DNA from: Hofstenia miamia
Lineage: Eukaryota; Xenacoelomorpha; Acoela; Hofsteniidae
Assembly (NCBI GenBank): GCA_900660155.1
Contig: CABFPE010000125.1
Span: 473,809-537,808, forward strand
DNA: 64,000 nt
Direction of reading: 5' to 3'
Part shown: piece by piece, positions 1 to 11,275 of the stretch
How positions within the stretch are numbered: the first letter of the stretch is position 1
How the letters are laid out: every line of letters begins with the position of its first letter
Notes under the pieces: generated by a model
Told to the model about the DNA's origin: nothing
What the model saw: the letters and a program-made list of their open reading frames with translations, nothing else
Database searches by the model: none
Program-made: the position numbers and the translations under genes

Positions 1-49
1 ATTTTTATAAATTATTCACTGTGGATTTAGAAAAGTTTTTGTTAATTTT

Positions 50-1348
50 TATATTTCTGCATTCTTGTTATGTAAATGATTAACTGCTATTCTTGTAGCC
101 CAATTTATTTGTACATTGATTTTATTCAAAAGTTGTTGATTTATGTCATTATATAGTATGTTTCCATAATTAAAGTGACTTAGATTATTGTATGAATTAA
201 TTGAATCTTTGCTTTGGTTGGAAGTTGTTGAGATATATTGCTGAGAGCCTTAATTGAAATAACCATTTTCTTTATAACATTATTTATTTGCTTTGTAAAA
301 TTAAGTTGAGAATCAAAAATTATACCTAGATATTAGAAGGAATTAACTTGTTCTATGTACGTATCATTAAATTTTAATTTACATTGAGAAATGCTTGTGT
401 TGTTATCGTTAGATTTAGGACTAATTATACAAAATTGTGTTTTAAATGGGTTTATTCCCAGCCTTAATGATGCAAAATATTGTGCAAGATAAATGCAATT
501 CTCTTCAAGAAGTTTAATGGCAATTTCAGGAGACTTTTGTGAACTAAATAGCATAGTATCGTCAGCATATTGTATAACATTACATGTAGTCTGATTGCTC
601 AAATCGTTTACATACATGTTGAATAGTAATGGTCCTAAAATTGTTCCTTGTGGAACACCATTTTTAATAAAAATCTATTCTGATAAAATTCGATTTAGCT
701 TAACTCTACGATTATGAAGATAACTATCTATTACGTCTACACTTTTGTTTGTAAAGCCCATAATTTTTATTTTTTTAGTTAAAATTTCGTGGTTTATAGA
801 GTCAAACGCCTTTGATAAATCTAAACATGCAACTGCTGGAAACTCATCTAAATTGATACTATTTCTCCAATATTCTGTAGCTGTTAACAAAGCATCATTA
901 GTAGATATATACTTACGAAAACCATATTGATTTTGGAAATACAGATTATGTTTGCATAAATGTTTGTTAATTTGAATAAAAAAAGCCGTTCAAAAATCTT
1001 ACTAATTGGTGATGTAACAGAAATAGGTCTATAGTTCAAACAATCTTTTGGGTCATCTTTTTTAAGTAATGGAGTAATATTTGCCAATTTTAATTGGTCA
1101 GGAAAAATCGAATGTCTAATGGCTGCATTTATAATGCAACAAAGTGGTCCAGCTATTATATCTGGGGCAATTTTTAGATACCAAGATGGAATCATAGAGG
1201 GGGAGTTAGATTTATTCTCTAAAGATTTAATAGATTTGATAATTTCTAGCTTAGTAACATATCTGAAAGCGAAAGACGGAGCTATGGGTTGCATTTCATT
1301 GCTATCAAAAGGAGTGCTTGTAAACGCCTTCTTATTTTTCCCTGTCAC
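50..1348 (-). pseudogene. Jockey-like LINE reverse transcriptase, broken copy 1
   Basis: This is a non-LTR retrotransposon ORF2 read on the minus strand in several frames. Going downstream, 1348-884 carries the N-terminal RT blocks, including NYRPISVTSPISKIFERL. Positions 890-675 carry the FDSINHEIL block with the first catalytic Asp (LDLSKAFDS). The VPQGTILGPLLFN block lies around 660-620. Positions 617-333 carry the catalytic box YADDTMLF and the thumb region. The C-terminal part (LPTKAKIQLI) continues to about position 50 and probably off the window edge. Frame changes between the pieces show that it is dead, although the YADD catalytic residues are kept. No endonuclease domain was seen upstream. 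It is related to, but clearly different from, the copy at 1500-2490. Confidence 0.85.
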
Positions 1349-1499
1349 AATATTTGTTGAAGAAAAAGAGAAGAAGAAGAAAAATCTATATTCAGAAATT
1401 GTTTTAACAATAAATAGAAATACTGATAAGAAATTCTGAAAGCGTCAAGAAAGTAATACAAAACTAAACAAAAAAAGAAAGCAACGAATCAGGATTATA

Positions 1500-2490
1500 A
1501 AATTTTTTACCTCGCCATTTCAGTTTTTCATATTATAAGTGCAAAAATATTTTTTAATATCTAGTTTAAAGTTTTTTAATCTACTTATCTGTTTAATATA
1601 TTTTGGTAATTCCTTCCACATATTTATAGCTGTGTTTAGAAATGAATTTTTCATTATTCGCTTTTTATACCTAATAGGTTCAATTATGTGTGTTCTTTTA
1701 TTGACTAATTTTGCAGCAAGAAATTCATTTTTGGAATATGGGAAAGTACTGTTTACTATTTTGAAGAACGTCGTTAAGACATTTACATGAATGTAACATT
1801 GCGGATGTAGAAATAATTTTGAAATTTTTCTATATTCATTATTTTTATTAAAGCTATGATTATTTACTGCTACTTTGATATCCCATTTAGTTGCACTTGG
1901 AATTTCCTGAGAAATTTTTGGTTTATATCTGTGTAGCGTATATTGGCATAGTTAAAATGACTTAATATTAGAGCATATATTAATTGAATTTTTGCTTTAG
2001 TTGGAAGTTTTTGAGAAATTAAGTTAATTGCTTTAATCGATATGGCCATTTTTCTAATAACATGATTTAGTTGCTCTTCAAAATTTAGATGTATGTCAAA
2101 AATTATTCCGAGGTACTTAAAAGACTTAACCTGTTTTATTTGAATGCCGTTGAAATTAAGTTTGTATTTTGAAGTATCAGTAGATTTAGTTTTTGATTTA
2201 ACAATACAGAATTGAGTTTTTAGTGGATTTACTCTTAGTTTTATAGAAGCAAAATATTTAGCAAGAGAAGCACAGTTTGTTTCGAGAGTTTGAACCGCTT
2301 TTTCGGGAAATTTATTAGAATGAAATAATATTGTGTCATTTGCATATTGTATAACGTCACATGTTACTTGCTCGGAAAAATCATTTATGTAAATATTAAA
2401 TAATAAGGGACCCAAAATTGTACCCTGAGGAACCCCATTTTTAGTGCATACCCAATCTGAAAAAGATTCATTAATTTTAACTCTTTGCAT
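1500..2490 (-). pseudogene. Jockey-like LINE RT, copy 2, mutated catalytic box
   Basis: This is a second member of the same LINE family. The frame 2490-1870 begins in the RT domain (VPQGTILGPLLFNIYIND), then shows YANDTILF where the family has YADD. The first Asp of the catalytic pair is therefore Asn, which should abolish polymerisation. The frame continues through the thumb (FKYLGIIFD, LPTKAKIQLIYALILSHFNY). After a frame break at about 1870, another frame carries a typical LINE C-terminal tail (NEFLAAKLVNKRTHI, FLNTAINMWKELPKYI) down to about 1510. The 5' half of the element is missing. Confidence 0.85.
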
Positions 2491-2545
2491 GCGATTGTAT
2501 AAGTAACTGGAGATAAGACCTATGCTGTCATTAGAAGGAACTCTC

Positions 2546-4188
2546 TAATTAGCACAAGGGATGGAAGATTCTTGTGATAATACAATGAATTGATCACACT
2601 TCCGCTGGTCTCCCACCAACATAGCACCGAATTCTGCCAAACTCCCAATAGAACACACATGAACATAAAACATGAATTGCTGTATAACGAATTTTATACT
2701 ATATTTTCTGATAACGAAGATTTCGTTCAGATGTCTAAAATGCACGTATTTGAGGTAACCAAAACTCGTAAGTCCAGCTTAATTAAACACTATTTTAGGA
2801 GCTGTTTCTGAAGCTTTTATGGTTAAATAACATCATGCTTGCTACTTCTCTAAGTTTTTGGGAAGGGGAATTCTTCCAATATCCCCCCAGACATACTCAT
2901 TGTATGGAAGTGCTAAAAAATATTTTCATGGCGGCTCAGCACTGCTTGTCTCAATTGTTTCTGATGACATTAAGAATTTTTTTCTATTGATGATTTTCAA
3001 AATTTGTAAAACCTAGACAAAAAAGTATTGCATAGCAGTTTTAAATTTTTGTTCCTCTATTTTAAAAACCTGTCACACTCCCAGTTCAAAAATTCCTCTC
3101 GATCCTGCGTGCGAGAATGTTCCCAAACGACTAACAGGGGAGCATAATTTAAAACTTAAACTAATTGGAAACAAACAGGGAGATTAACAGAGGTTTTTGC
3201 CATTGAGACTGATGTTGATCGGCTATAGGAACTCGTATTTTAGTCTAATTCTAGTCAAGAACTTCTAGTGAAAACAATGCATTTGTCTTGTAATAATAAT
3301 TTTGCCTTTTCTGCGTTTTCCTTGAAATTCTGCATTTTTTGGTTTTACTTGCGAAATCAAGCCATAATTTAGTGATGCATAGAAAATATGTGTATTATAC
3401 TTAAATAAATGTCATGCATGTTGCATAGAAAATTTCGAATAATTAACTCAAATTAGATTTGAATTCAATTGGATTGGAAATCTGGCCAATGGACAAGCAT
3501 GTTTATTTGCGTACATTTTTGCATCTACAGCTCATTTGCAATAGAATTCATTAAAAATAATTGTAAGCAATTTATATTGATTTGACATACAGTATATAGG
3601 GTCACTTTTTTAAAAATATGGCCATTTTCATTATGATACCGCACTGCCGCGTTGCAAATTTGCTACTTTACTTCATTTAATAAATTTAGCAGTTAGCAAG
3701 AGCAAAATCATTGTATTGTTGACTTTACAGATCTCTGAGTATGGAAGTAATTTTTTCTGTCCCTTCTAATTTGAGATATAGTAAAATATTTCCAAAAATG
3801 TCGATTTTTGAATTTTTTGAAAAAATATAAATCTATTAATAGCCGTCAAAAATCATATTTCAATTTTGAAGTTCAGTACATCATAAATTATGTGTTTAGT
3901 ACGCAATAGGGGCAAGTAGGGAAAGAAAAATATTACATCCGACGGCAAGATCAAGTAATTTAAAAATTATTGAGAGTATTTTTATAAAATCCTTGCAACA
4001 AAGTTTGAACACAAAAGAAGACTATATTTATAAATTTAACTTCCCACTTTTTAAAATTTAAAAAATTATAATCATTGTAAAACCTAGTAAATTTAGAGGG
4101 AATAATTTGTAAAACTGACGATGACTTTGTATGTCGAAATATATCTGCATGTTCTTATTAAGTTTACAATGTCATGGTCGATAAAAAT
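2546..4188. other. AT-rich gene-free stretch with one dispersed repeat
   Basis: I see no convincing coding region here. Short open frames at 2545-2811 lack recognisable motifs. Positions 2898-2944 are closely matched by 52233-52280 (see the repeat entries). The rest is simple AT-rich sequence. Confidence 0.5.
2898..2944 (+). repeat. Dispersed repeat, copy A
   Basis: The run starting CATTGTATGGAAGTGCTA and ending GGCGGCTCAGCACTG is found again, with a few changes, at 52233-52280 inside a SCAPER intron. Short similar stretches (ATATCCCC) precede both copies. It is probably the conserved part of an unnamed MITE or SINE. Confidence 0.6.
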
Positions 4189-4352
4189 AGTCAACAGCTT
4201 TTGATAGATCTAAACATGCAACTGCTGCAAACTCATCAATCTTTATGGTATTTCTCAAATTTTAGGTAGCTGTTAAAACAAAAAAGCATCGTTAGTAGAT
4301 ATATACTTACGAAAACCATATTGATTTAAAGAATACAGGCTATGTTTACATA
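4189..4352 (-). repeat. Short fragment of the jockey-like LINE
   Basis: This segment parallels positions 800-955 of LINE copy 1. Both contain TAAACATGCAACTGCTG and ATATACTTACGAAAACCA in the same order. It covers only the FDS..NH region of the reverse transcriptase and has no open frame. Confidence 0.75.
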
Positions 4353-5827
4353 ATTGACTTTTTCATGAAAATCTGATGCTTTCTAATCTTACATTATGTG
4401 GCATTAATATTTTTTTCAGGCTGGCCTTTTAATGGTGTATATTTGTGGTTGGTAGAACTCAGCATCTCCTATTTGCACTTGAAATAACCAGTAAAAAAAG
4501 AAATTCTATTTTATTTTTCACTGAATTACTGCGTTTTGTCAGATTACAGCAGTGTACATTAACATTAAAAAGAGCTGTCATTTTAAAATTGTGAAATCTA
4601 TAGATGATTTCGCATACTTTATTTTAGTCGTAGATAAACTAATGTAGGTAACTATCAAAATTCATTTTTCGAAAATTTTTTATGCAACTACCTTTAAGGA
4701 CGGCAAGGTATTTCTATTGAGTTTATTCTCTGTTTTCTAAAATGAGAAAGTTATGACTATCTGCTTGTAAATCTTTATAGTTGTTGGCATCAAATCGTCA
4801 TTTGAATCTACCCAATGGAAGTGACAAATTCCAGTCTAATGCATGAAAGCAAATTTTAATTGTTGCTAAAATTAGAAAAAAGTTTAGGTTATGCCTCAAA
4901 AGTTGGTTAATTTTATTTTCAACGCCAAAGAACTAATTTCGCTTTAACAACCACTATGAGTGGTCGGCAGAAAGCAGCTGAAAAATCCCTTCTAAAATAT
5001 GAACAATTGAATTTGTAATCGAAATGTTCAGCAAAAATACGTTAACTAGCATGAAATTGTTGTACATTTATACATTAAAAAAAAATCGAAATATTTTTTA
5101 AAATACATAGAATATGCATTCAGGGAGCTCCAATGTCAAGTAATGCTACATCATAATAAAACGGCCTACATTTGTTCCTTAGTCAAGAAAATGGCATTTG
5201 ATTCATGAGCAGGATGCAAAATTGTCCTCATATTTAAATTACGTTACCAATAATATTTGTTATTGTGTATATAAGATAGTTTTTAGAAAAAAAGAAACAT
5301 TTGCCAATAGTTTGCTATAAAATCACAGAAATTGCTTATAGAGATTAATAACCGTCAAAATGACGGCTCTCGTCCTTTAAAGGTTGCAAATTTTCTCGTT
5401 TTTCTATACGTTAGTTTATTTTTAAAATAGAATTATTCAAATAAGTTTAAAGTGGAATTATAATAAAATAATATATAGTAAACATTTATTGTATAAATAT
5501 TAGTTTTAGATTTAACAACTTAGTCCATTATTTACAATTATATAAATATAAAAAATACTGAAATTATGTTGTTTTATGTGTGAATCCAAAGCAAGATTCA
5601 ATTGTCATTTCAAATAAAAGAAAGCCTAATGAAACATCACCATCACGGTGGGGTAGATAAAAAAATTCAATAAAATCTGAATATCTAGTGCATCATTGAC
5701 AAATATATACAAACAATTTGGGAGGTAATTGCGATTATAGAAAGGCACTGGACTATTTTACAATTTGACTCAAATAATTACATAATAAATTCTTATAAAA
5801 GCACCATTTTTGTAGGCAAAGACAAAA
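4353..5827. other. Gene-free AT-rich region downstream of the ENTH gene
   Basis: No coding sequence is recognisable. It includes the probable 3' UTR of the minus-strand ENTH gene. A minus-strand AATAAA lies near 5486 (TTTATT on plus), about 340 bases past the stop codon, and may be the polyadenylation signal. Confidence 0.4.
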
Positions 5828-7264
5828 TTAAAATCCAAAATTAGGCGAATTTAAAACAGCAAATGAATTTTGATATGTATTGCAAGAGACTTGAGGATTT
5901 GCAGAAAACTGATTGCTGTTAGCATTGCGTTTCAAATCATTTAAAGTTGCGGCGTGTGGCTGCTTTTTAACACTGTGCGTTGGAGACAACCCATCAAGAC
6001 TGATATTCACTTTTGCGTTAGCCCAGGTGCTTCCTATGTTTTGAGTACTCTGACTTTTCGCACACGAATTTGAAATATTACCAGTTGATACAAAGGATGG
6101 AGAAGTTCTCTGCAAATTCCAATTTTCATTTGTTGAAAGCGGTATTGTAGGATTAAACAACTGCTGGTTTGCTGGAATGTTCTGTGGGAATTCATTGAAT
6201 TGAGGTGTGGTCTTTATTGGTTCCAGAGGCGATGATAAGGATATGGTTGATTTAGAATCGTTTGAATTAATTGAAGGCATTGTAGAATTTTCAAAGTCTA
6301 TTAAACTTACGGATGTTGCAAGCTTAGGAGCAGTATTTTCAGATGAGAAAAAACCAGACAAATCATCATTGGTAGCAGGCTTTTCAAACTTGGCGAAATT
6401 ATTAAATTCTTCATCACCACCTGATTCCGGCATGGAAGGCGACGAAAAAAATTCACCGAATTCAGAATCATTAGTAGAAATTAAATCACCGGAGTTCTCC
6501 TTTGCAATATTACTGTTTTTATTTTCAGACTGCCCGTATTGAGATGCCGCACCTAGAGACACTAACTTCTTAGGTTGTTGGGAATGACGTTTATTATTTG
6601 ATATATTATTGATTTCTAGCCTTTCAATGTTTGCTGTAGGAGTGAAATTCTGAAAATCAGTATCAAACTTTGAAGGTTGAATTCCATTTTGATTGCTATC
6701 CCGAGAAAAATCATTTTCAGAAACATCGTCATGATATCTATAATCTTCTCTTGGAGTATATGATGGATCATATGTTTCATTGGAAACAAAATGATCGTAT
6801 TTATCTTTGTTTTTTCTCGCTTTTCTTCGCTCTTCACGTAAATGATCGTCATCGTTGATGAATTCAGCAAGTTCTTTAGATTTTTGCCTAACGTTTACTC
6901 CTTGATCTTTTCCATGTTCATCAATATAGTGGTAACTACGTAACTGGCGTATGTCATGCAAATGATCACGACTGTTGTTGATAACTCTTTCAGAACCATT
7001 GCGCAAAATATAAGCAAGAATAAGAAGAGATTTATAAACACGACGCCAATTTTTGTGGCTGTCAATTAGCATTCTTTTCCATAGCATTGTCATCACTTCG
7101 TTGAATTGTTCGAAGGAATGAGTCATGCGACTAATTTCTTTTAACGTTGCTCCGGTAGGCCCCCATGAATCATCATTAGTGGCCTCTCTAACTAAGGCTT
7201 CCGCTTCGGTGTAATTCATCACCAAATTGGTAACTCGATCTTGGATATCTCGTATCTTCCACAT
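5828..7264 (-). CDS. CLINT1: ENTH-domain clathrin adaptor, epsinR/CLINT1 type
   Basis: The 478-residue protein begins MWKIRDIQDRVTNLVMNY. Residues 1 to about 155 form an ENTH domain with the hallmark stretches EATNDDSWGPTG, NWRRVYKSLLILAYILRNGS, DEHGKDQGVNVRQKSKEL and LREERRKARKNKDKY. These match the CLINT1/epsinR/enthoprotin (fly lqfR) branch better than plasma-membrane epsins. Proteins of this branch bind PI4P at the trans-Golgi network and endosomes and link clathrin to AP-1/GGA. The remainder is a low-complexity Ser/Asn-rich tail. It holds a clathrin-box-like LIDFE near residue 320 and several acidic-Phe motifs (EFGEFF, EEFNNF, LSGFF, FNEF) of the sort that bind gamma-ear domains. There are no ubiquitin-interacting motifs or NPF repeats. 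The reading frame is intact and has no coding introns, unlike the many-exon vertebrate gene. Confidence 0.93.
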   Translation of the reverse strand: MWKIRDIQDRVTNLVMNYTEAEALVREATNDDSWGPTGATLKEISRMTHSFEQFNEVMTMLWKRMLIDSHKNWRRVYKSLLILAYILRNGSERVINNSRDHLHDIRQLRSYHYIDEHGKDQGVNVRQKSKELAEFINDDDHLREERRKARKNKDKYDHFVSNETYDPSYTPREDYRYHDDVSENDFSRDSNQNGIQPSKFDTDFQNFTPTANIERLEINNISNNKRHSQQPKKLVSLGAASQYGQSENKNSNIAKENSGDLISTNDSEFGEFFSSPSMPESGGDEEFNNFAKFEKPATNDDLSGFFSSENTAPKLATSVSLIDFENSTMPSINSNDSKSTISLSSPLEPIKTTPQFNEFPQNIPANQQLFNPTIPLSTNENWNLQRTSPSFVSTGNISNSCAKSQSTQNIGSTWANAKVNISLDGLSPTHSVKKQPHAATLNDLKRNANSNQFSANPQVSCNTYQNSFAVLNSPNFGF

Positions 7265-7271
7265 GTTGACT
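7265..7271 (-). promoter_or_regulatory. Probable 3' splice site in the 5' UTR of the ENTH gene
   Basis: Just upstream of the start codon the minus strand reads a pyrimidine-rich tract followed by TTTTGTTTAG and then TCAAC-ATG. This is a good 3' splice acceptor five bases before the ATG. It suggests a non-coding first exon further upstream (right), so the gene is probably not a processed retrocopy. Confidence 0.55.
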
Positions 7272-7996
7272 AAACAAAATTGAAATTTGATAGAATTAAA
7301 ATTGTATGAGGAACCAAATTAAATATAAAAACTAAATTCAAATAACTCAGAATACACATGGTGTCATATCTATGGTAAAATATTTCCAAAATTAAGAATG
7401 TATTAAAACCACTTAAGTTGGTACTATCCTGAAAACGCTAATTTTGACAGAAATAGTCACAGACACGTGAAACCTCTCGTTTCTGGAAGCGTATAGTATG
7501 AAACTAATAATTTTCATTATTTTGAAAAATGAGCAATATTAAGTATATTTGGTCATTTTTTCTACAAAAATAAACTTCTTCATAAATTGGACACAATTGA
7601 AACATCACTCTCTAGTTATGCTCATCCTGTACAATTGTTGTAAATTTCAGATTATTATCTGCCAAAATGGACGAGTTATGATGTCACAAGTATAATGAAA
7701 AAATATAAAACAAATCAAGTAACGGGAAATACCAAAAAATTGATTTAATAACTATACAATTACATTTCAAACAGAATTTACAGTTTAACAAGCTCAGAAT
7801 GATCCAGAACTCTAGGCTGTTCCCTCAGCTACCTCTTTTGAGTCGAAAAGTCCTTCCTTTTAGCCTACAGCAACTTTCTCCTTGTTTTAGTGAAGTGTTC
7901 ATTTTTCTGTTGAAGGTTGTTACAAAGCTGAACATTCAGGAATTAGCAGGACGCAGGTTCAAGTCCTCCAATAGTCTTATCACGCCACATTTCCAT
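7272..7996. other. Upstream region of the ENTH gene, no gene seen
   Basis: This is presumed first intron, 5' UTR and promoter of the minus-strand ENTH gene. No core promoter or first exon could be identified with confidence. The short plus-strand open frame at 7799-8002 has no recognisable feature and runs into a duplicated segment. Confidence 0.35.
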
Positions 7997-8117
7997 CATT
8001 AAAATGGAGAACAGCCATATATGTGGATAATATAAGAGTATTCATCTCTACATAGGCGTTCTTTACACACCTTTCGCAAATTAGTGATGTCAGTCTTCCA
8101 TTGTGATTTTGTGTCAA
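7997..8117. repeat. 121-bp duplicated contig end, copy 1
   Basis: These 121 bases are repeated at 8894-9014. Copy 1 ends exactly at an N (8118) and copy 2 starts exactly after an N (8893). The sequence is part of the Mutator-like relic described at 8802-9420. The arrangement looks like two overlapping contig ends with a 774-base contig placed between them. Confidence 0.9.
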
Positions 8118-8801
8118 NAGTCTCTTAGATTTGAAACTACATCAGATTGGTACTTGTCAACTACTTCTTGCTCAGCAGATTTTTTTCCAAAAACTCTCAA
8201 AATATTTTCTCCACTCAGATCGGTCCAGGAGTTCACAAAATTACAATGTTCCATGATCAAAATATAATTATATTGCTTAAAAATCCAATAATGCGTAGGG
8301 AGAGTAGAACCCCAGTATTATAATAATATATAAATCTTCTTGAACAGTGAATCTAGAGTAGGAGCTGTGGATAGAGCTGGTTCTTATATTGATGAAATTT
8401 ATTATTTCTTATTAAAAAATTAGTGCTAATTGTATCTGTTTTGAAGTGAATATAATATGAATACTATATTCAAACACTGCTATTCAAGGTGCACTTAAAT
8501 ATAATGATTGACTTTTTTGTTTAATATTTTCAATGAGAAATAGATTTCAAAATTTCTGAAGGTATATTGTACACGGAATACTATCCTTCTCTTTCCAATG
8601 TTTTTCTAACTAGCCTTGAAACAAAAGATTTATTTTTTAGCCTTAAAATCAAACCAACCCCACCCACCCTGCCTAACTGATACCCCCTCCCGGGAATTTG
8701 AGCAGATACTCATGTATCACACACAATAATTACATTTTCTAAGTTGATACCACTAAAAAAATTTTTATTTTTATAATAAACGATATATGGTTTTTGAGTT
8801 G

Positions 8802-9420
8802 CTATTGAATTACTTTATAATATAGAAATAGCAATAGTATATTATCGAATGCTACATGCTCCATATATTTCTTGATAAATTTCTCTATTGACNCATTAAA
8901 ATGGAGAACAGCCATATATGTGGATAATATAAGAGTATTCATCTCTACATAGGCGTTCTTTACACACCTTTCGCAAATTAGTGATGTCAGTCTTCCATTG
9001 TGATTTTGTGTCAATACATATGTACACTTACGGAGTAGATCTTTTTCAGACAGTCATTTCTTTATATGATGCCTGATTACTTTTGTACCCTCAGCAGCTC
9101 GCGGGACCCCCGGGCCACAAGTAATGCCTAGAATCATCTGATGTGCCGACATGATTGAAGCCTGCATGAATATCTATCTTAATTTGATCAACATTATCCA
9201 GATTGTCCTAATCGTTTTCGAAATTGTTCACAAGATTTGTTAGATCCCTTTACCACCAATACCAGTGCAATTTCTACCGGATAATTTTACGCCTTTCCAT
9301 CACTTACGAAGGTCTCTAAGTAGCCTCCAGCTCTCTTCTGGACATGACCTTTTTTAAATTGCTATAACAAGCAGAGTCACCATCTCTGACAATCTTTACA
9401 TAGTACAAACCTCTTTCTAC
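8802..9420 (-). pseudogene. Mutator-like (MULE) transposase relic
   Basis: Minus-strand fragments in several frames recall the MULE transposases found in many invertebrates. RDGDSACYSNL near 9390-9360 resembles the GDGDS block. GHVQKRAGGYLETF near 9350-9310 resembles the conserved GHVQKRMG block. LWPGGPASC near 9110 resembles the CPxGPDSWC block. Positions 9014-8890 give LLRKCTYVLTQNHNGRL and a YMAVLHFN end, like the TQNxNE and AVLxFN blocks. Frameshifts and stops separate them, so it is dead. An N at 8893 breaks the frame near its 3' end. Family assignment rests on remembered motifs, not on a search. Confidence 0.7.
8894..9014. repeat. 121-bp duplicated contig start, copy 2
   Basis: This is identical in length and, as far as I can read, in sequence to 7997-8117. 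It begins directly after the N at 8893 and lies inside the Mutator-like relic, so this copy is the one with natural flanking sequence to the right. Confidence 0.9.
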
Positions 9421-10405
9421 AAATGAAAATTTAAAAAATAGATAGTTTCATTGGATTCCGTGTTACCAGTAGAGTCTTCATAATTTATAGAATATCTATG
9501 GTTCAACAAAAATTTCTTGTACTTTATGGTTGAACTGTCCTTTTCTCCAGATATCACAGGCTTTACTTTTTTCAGTATAGGGATACAGCGTTGAAAATAT
9601 CGTTACAAGAGGTACGATTCACACTCACACCACAGTCAAAGCCATTCTCAGAATCTATTAATGGAGCATTGTTAAGGAATAACCCATAATCAAACCATTG
9701 TTTAAACTATTACTCATAAAAGTTTGCTTATCTGATAGTTAGATTGGTCCTGATCTAAATTTTTGATGTATTATGACATGACCTTCAGATGTTTCGGCAA
9801 AAAAAATTGTCAAAACTTTCCCGAAAATGACAAATTTTCAAAAAATGATATCAGCAAAATGTGTGTATATATAGCTCAAAAATTCCTCTAGGTCCTAAAA
9901 AAGATCTAAGCAAAATAATGCGTGGTTATATAGTTATGGTGATTTTTAAAAGTTGCTATTATTGTTCGCAAAAATTTTCAATTTCGTGTGAGCATGACCT
10001 TCACAGTGACCTTGGAGATAATTATATTGCCTAGATCCTAGTTCAGGGCCTAGCGTATATTTCTGGGAACATACCTTGAAAATTCAGCCAAATATATTGA
10101 AAATCTTTGAGCAATTATTTTTCAAATTTTCAAAAATTCGAAAAAATATTATTTTGAGAAAATCCTTTTTATAAAAGGATACATTCATTATGTGATAAAC
10201 TTCCAGGTTGGTTTTCTGATAGGCAGACATAAGATAAATTTACGTTAAGCAATTCAATTAAGTTGTTTTATTGTATCTATTTGAGGGGTAATGCACGAAA
10301 AAAACAACGGTGCCTTTTTGTTAGGCAAGATTTTTCTACTTTCACTTGCAAAACTCTATTTTTCTTAGCCAATTTAATAATTTCGGATAAACTCGATTAG
10401 AATAA
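9421..10405. other. AT-rich stretch without recognisable genes
   Basis: This may include the 5' part of the Mutator-like relic up to about 9600. Positions 9750-10170 contain repeated short runs such as TGACCTTC and CAAATTTTCAAAAA, typical of an old non-coding repeat. No open frame of interest was seen. Confidence 0.35.
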
Positions 10406-10419
10406 TTAAGTTCGATATT

Positions 10420-11275
10420 TTTTGGAAATTTGGACTTTGATTAGGGAGGGGTCCACCTTAACAGAATCACTAAAAAGTTGTTCAACAGCAGATAAACGCT
10501 GCTTTTGAACTATTGTACTCTTTGACTTAGTGGCGTTAAAGAGAAACCTTATAGAGGAATTTAAAAAATTAAAGAAATATAAAAACAAGTCAAATTTTAC
10601 GGCAGCGAGGACAGTCACAAAGGATAAAGTAGGAGCAGATGGAAGATTAGGCGAAGTTGGAGAAGGGCTCAGCAAAGAGGAACGACATTCTTGACGCTCG
10701 CCGGTGGGGAAAAGAAATCAATGGCTTTTGGAGGGCTGAGAGTCAAGATGTAATTAGCAGCAATACAAGCACGATTGAAAAACGAGTGAAGGGTGCGATG
10801 TTTCTTGGGGCGACGAATTGAGAAAGTGACAACATCATCAGAGCGAATGGGGCGGGAATTAAGGAACTTAATGAAATCAAAAGTATCAAGGTCCAATTTG
10901 AGAGTGAGCAAGAGATTGATCAGAAGGAGATCACAGGCATGGAAGTAGAGTGGAGAGTTTGAGAAGAGCGTCTTTGTACGGCAAGAGAGAGATCCATTTG
11001 AAGGCACGCTTTTTCAAACGTTCCATAGAGTGGAAGAAGCGAGAAGGCCACCAACTGGAAGAAGCGTAGAGAAAAATGCCCCGAGGAATGGCCTTGAAAA
11101 AAGGAGTTTCACAGCAGCCGTGGAATTAATGGGAACATTGCGGAAGAGGTCAAAGAGTGAGGGATTAGCTTTGCGAAGGCGCAAGGACACATGACCAGAC
11201 CAATTTAAGTTTGCAGCAAGTTGAACTCCAAGATGAGTAGATGAGGAGAAAAGTTCACAGGGAGAGGCAGATCAG
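10420..11275 (-). pseudogene. LINE reverse transcriptase C-terminal fragment
   Basis: Read on the minus strand from about 11275, one frame gives HLGVQLAANLNWSGHVS and LRKANPSLFDLFRNV. This is the usual YLG..LSW..H thumb region of LINE RTs. The frame 11007-10669 then gives LDTFDFIKFLNSRPIRSDD and HRTLHSFFNRACIAANYI, the C-terminal tail that often reads RNSFFPRAxxLWN in CR1- and Rex-like elements. Frames shift between pieces and the catalytic domain is absent. The segment is visibly richer in G and C than its surroundings, so it may be a younger or foreign arrival. Confidence 0.7.

Noticed and set aside
6207-6542. 111-codon plus-strand frame opposite the ENTH gene
   Set aside because: It is the antisense of a Ser/Asn/Glu-rich low-complexity tail and has no features of its own.
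5828-7264. Plasma-membrane epsin (epsin-1/liquid facets)
   Set aside because: The ENTH start, the LREERRKARKNKDKY end and the lack of ubiquitin-interacting and NPF motifs fit the CLINT1/epsinR branch better.
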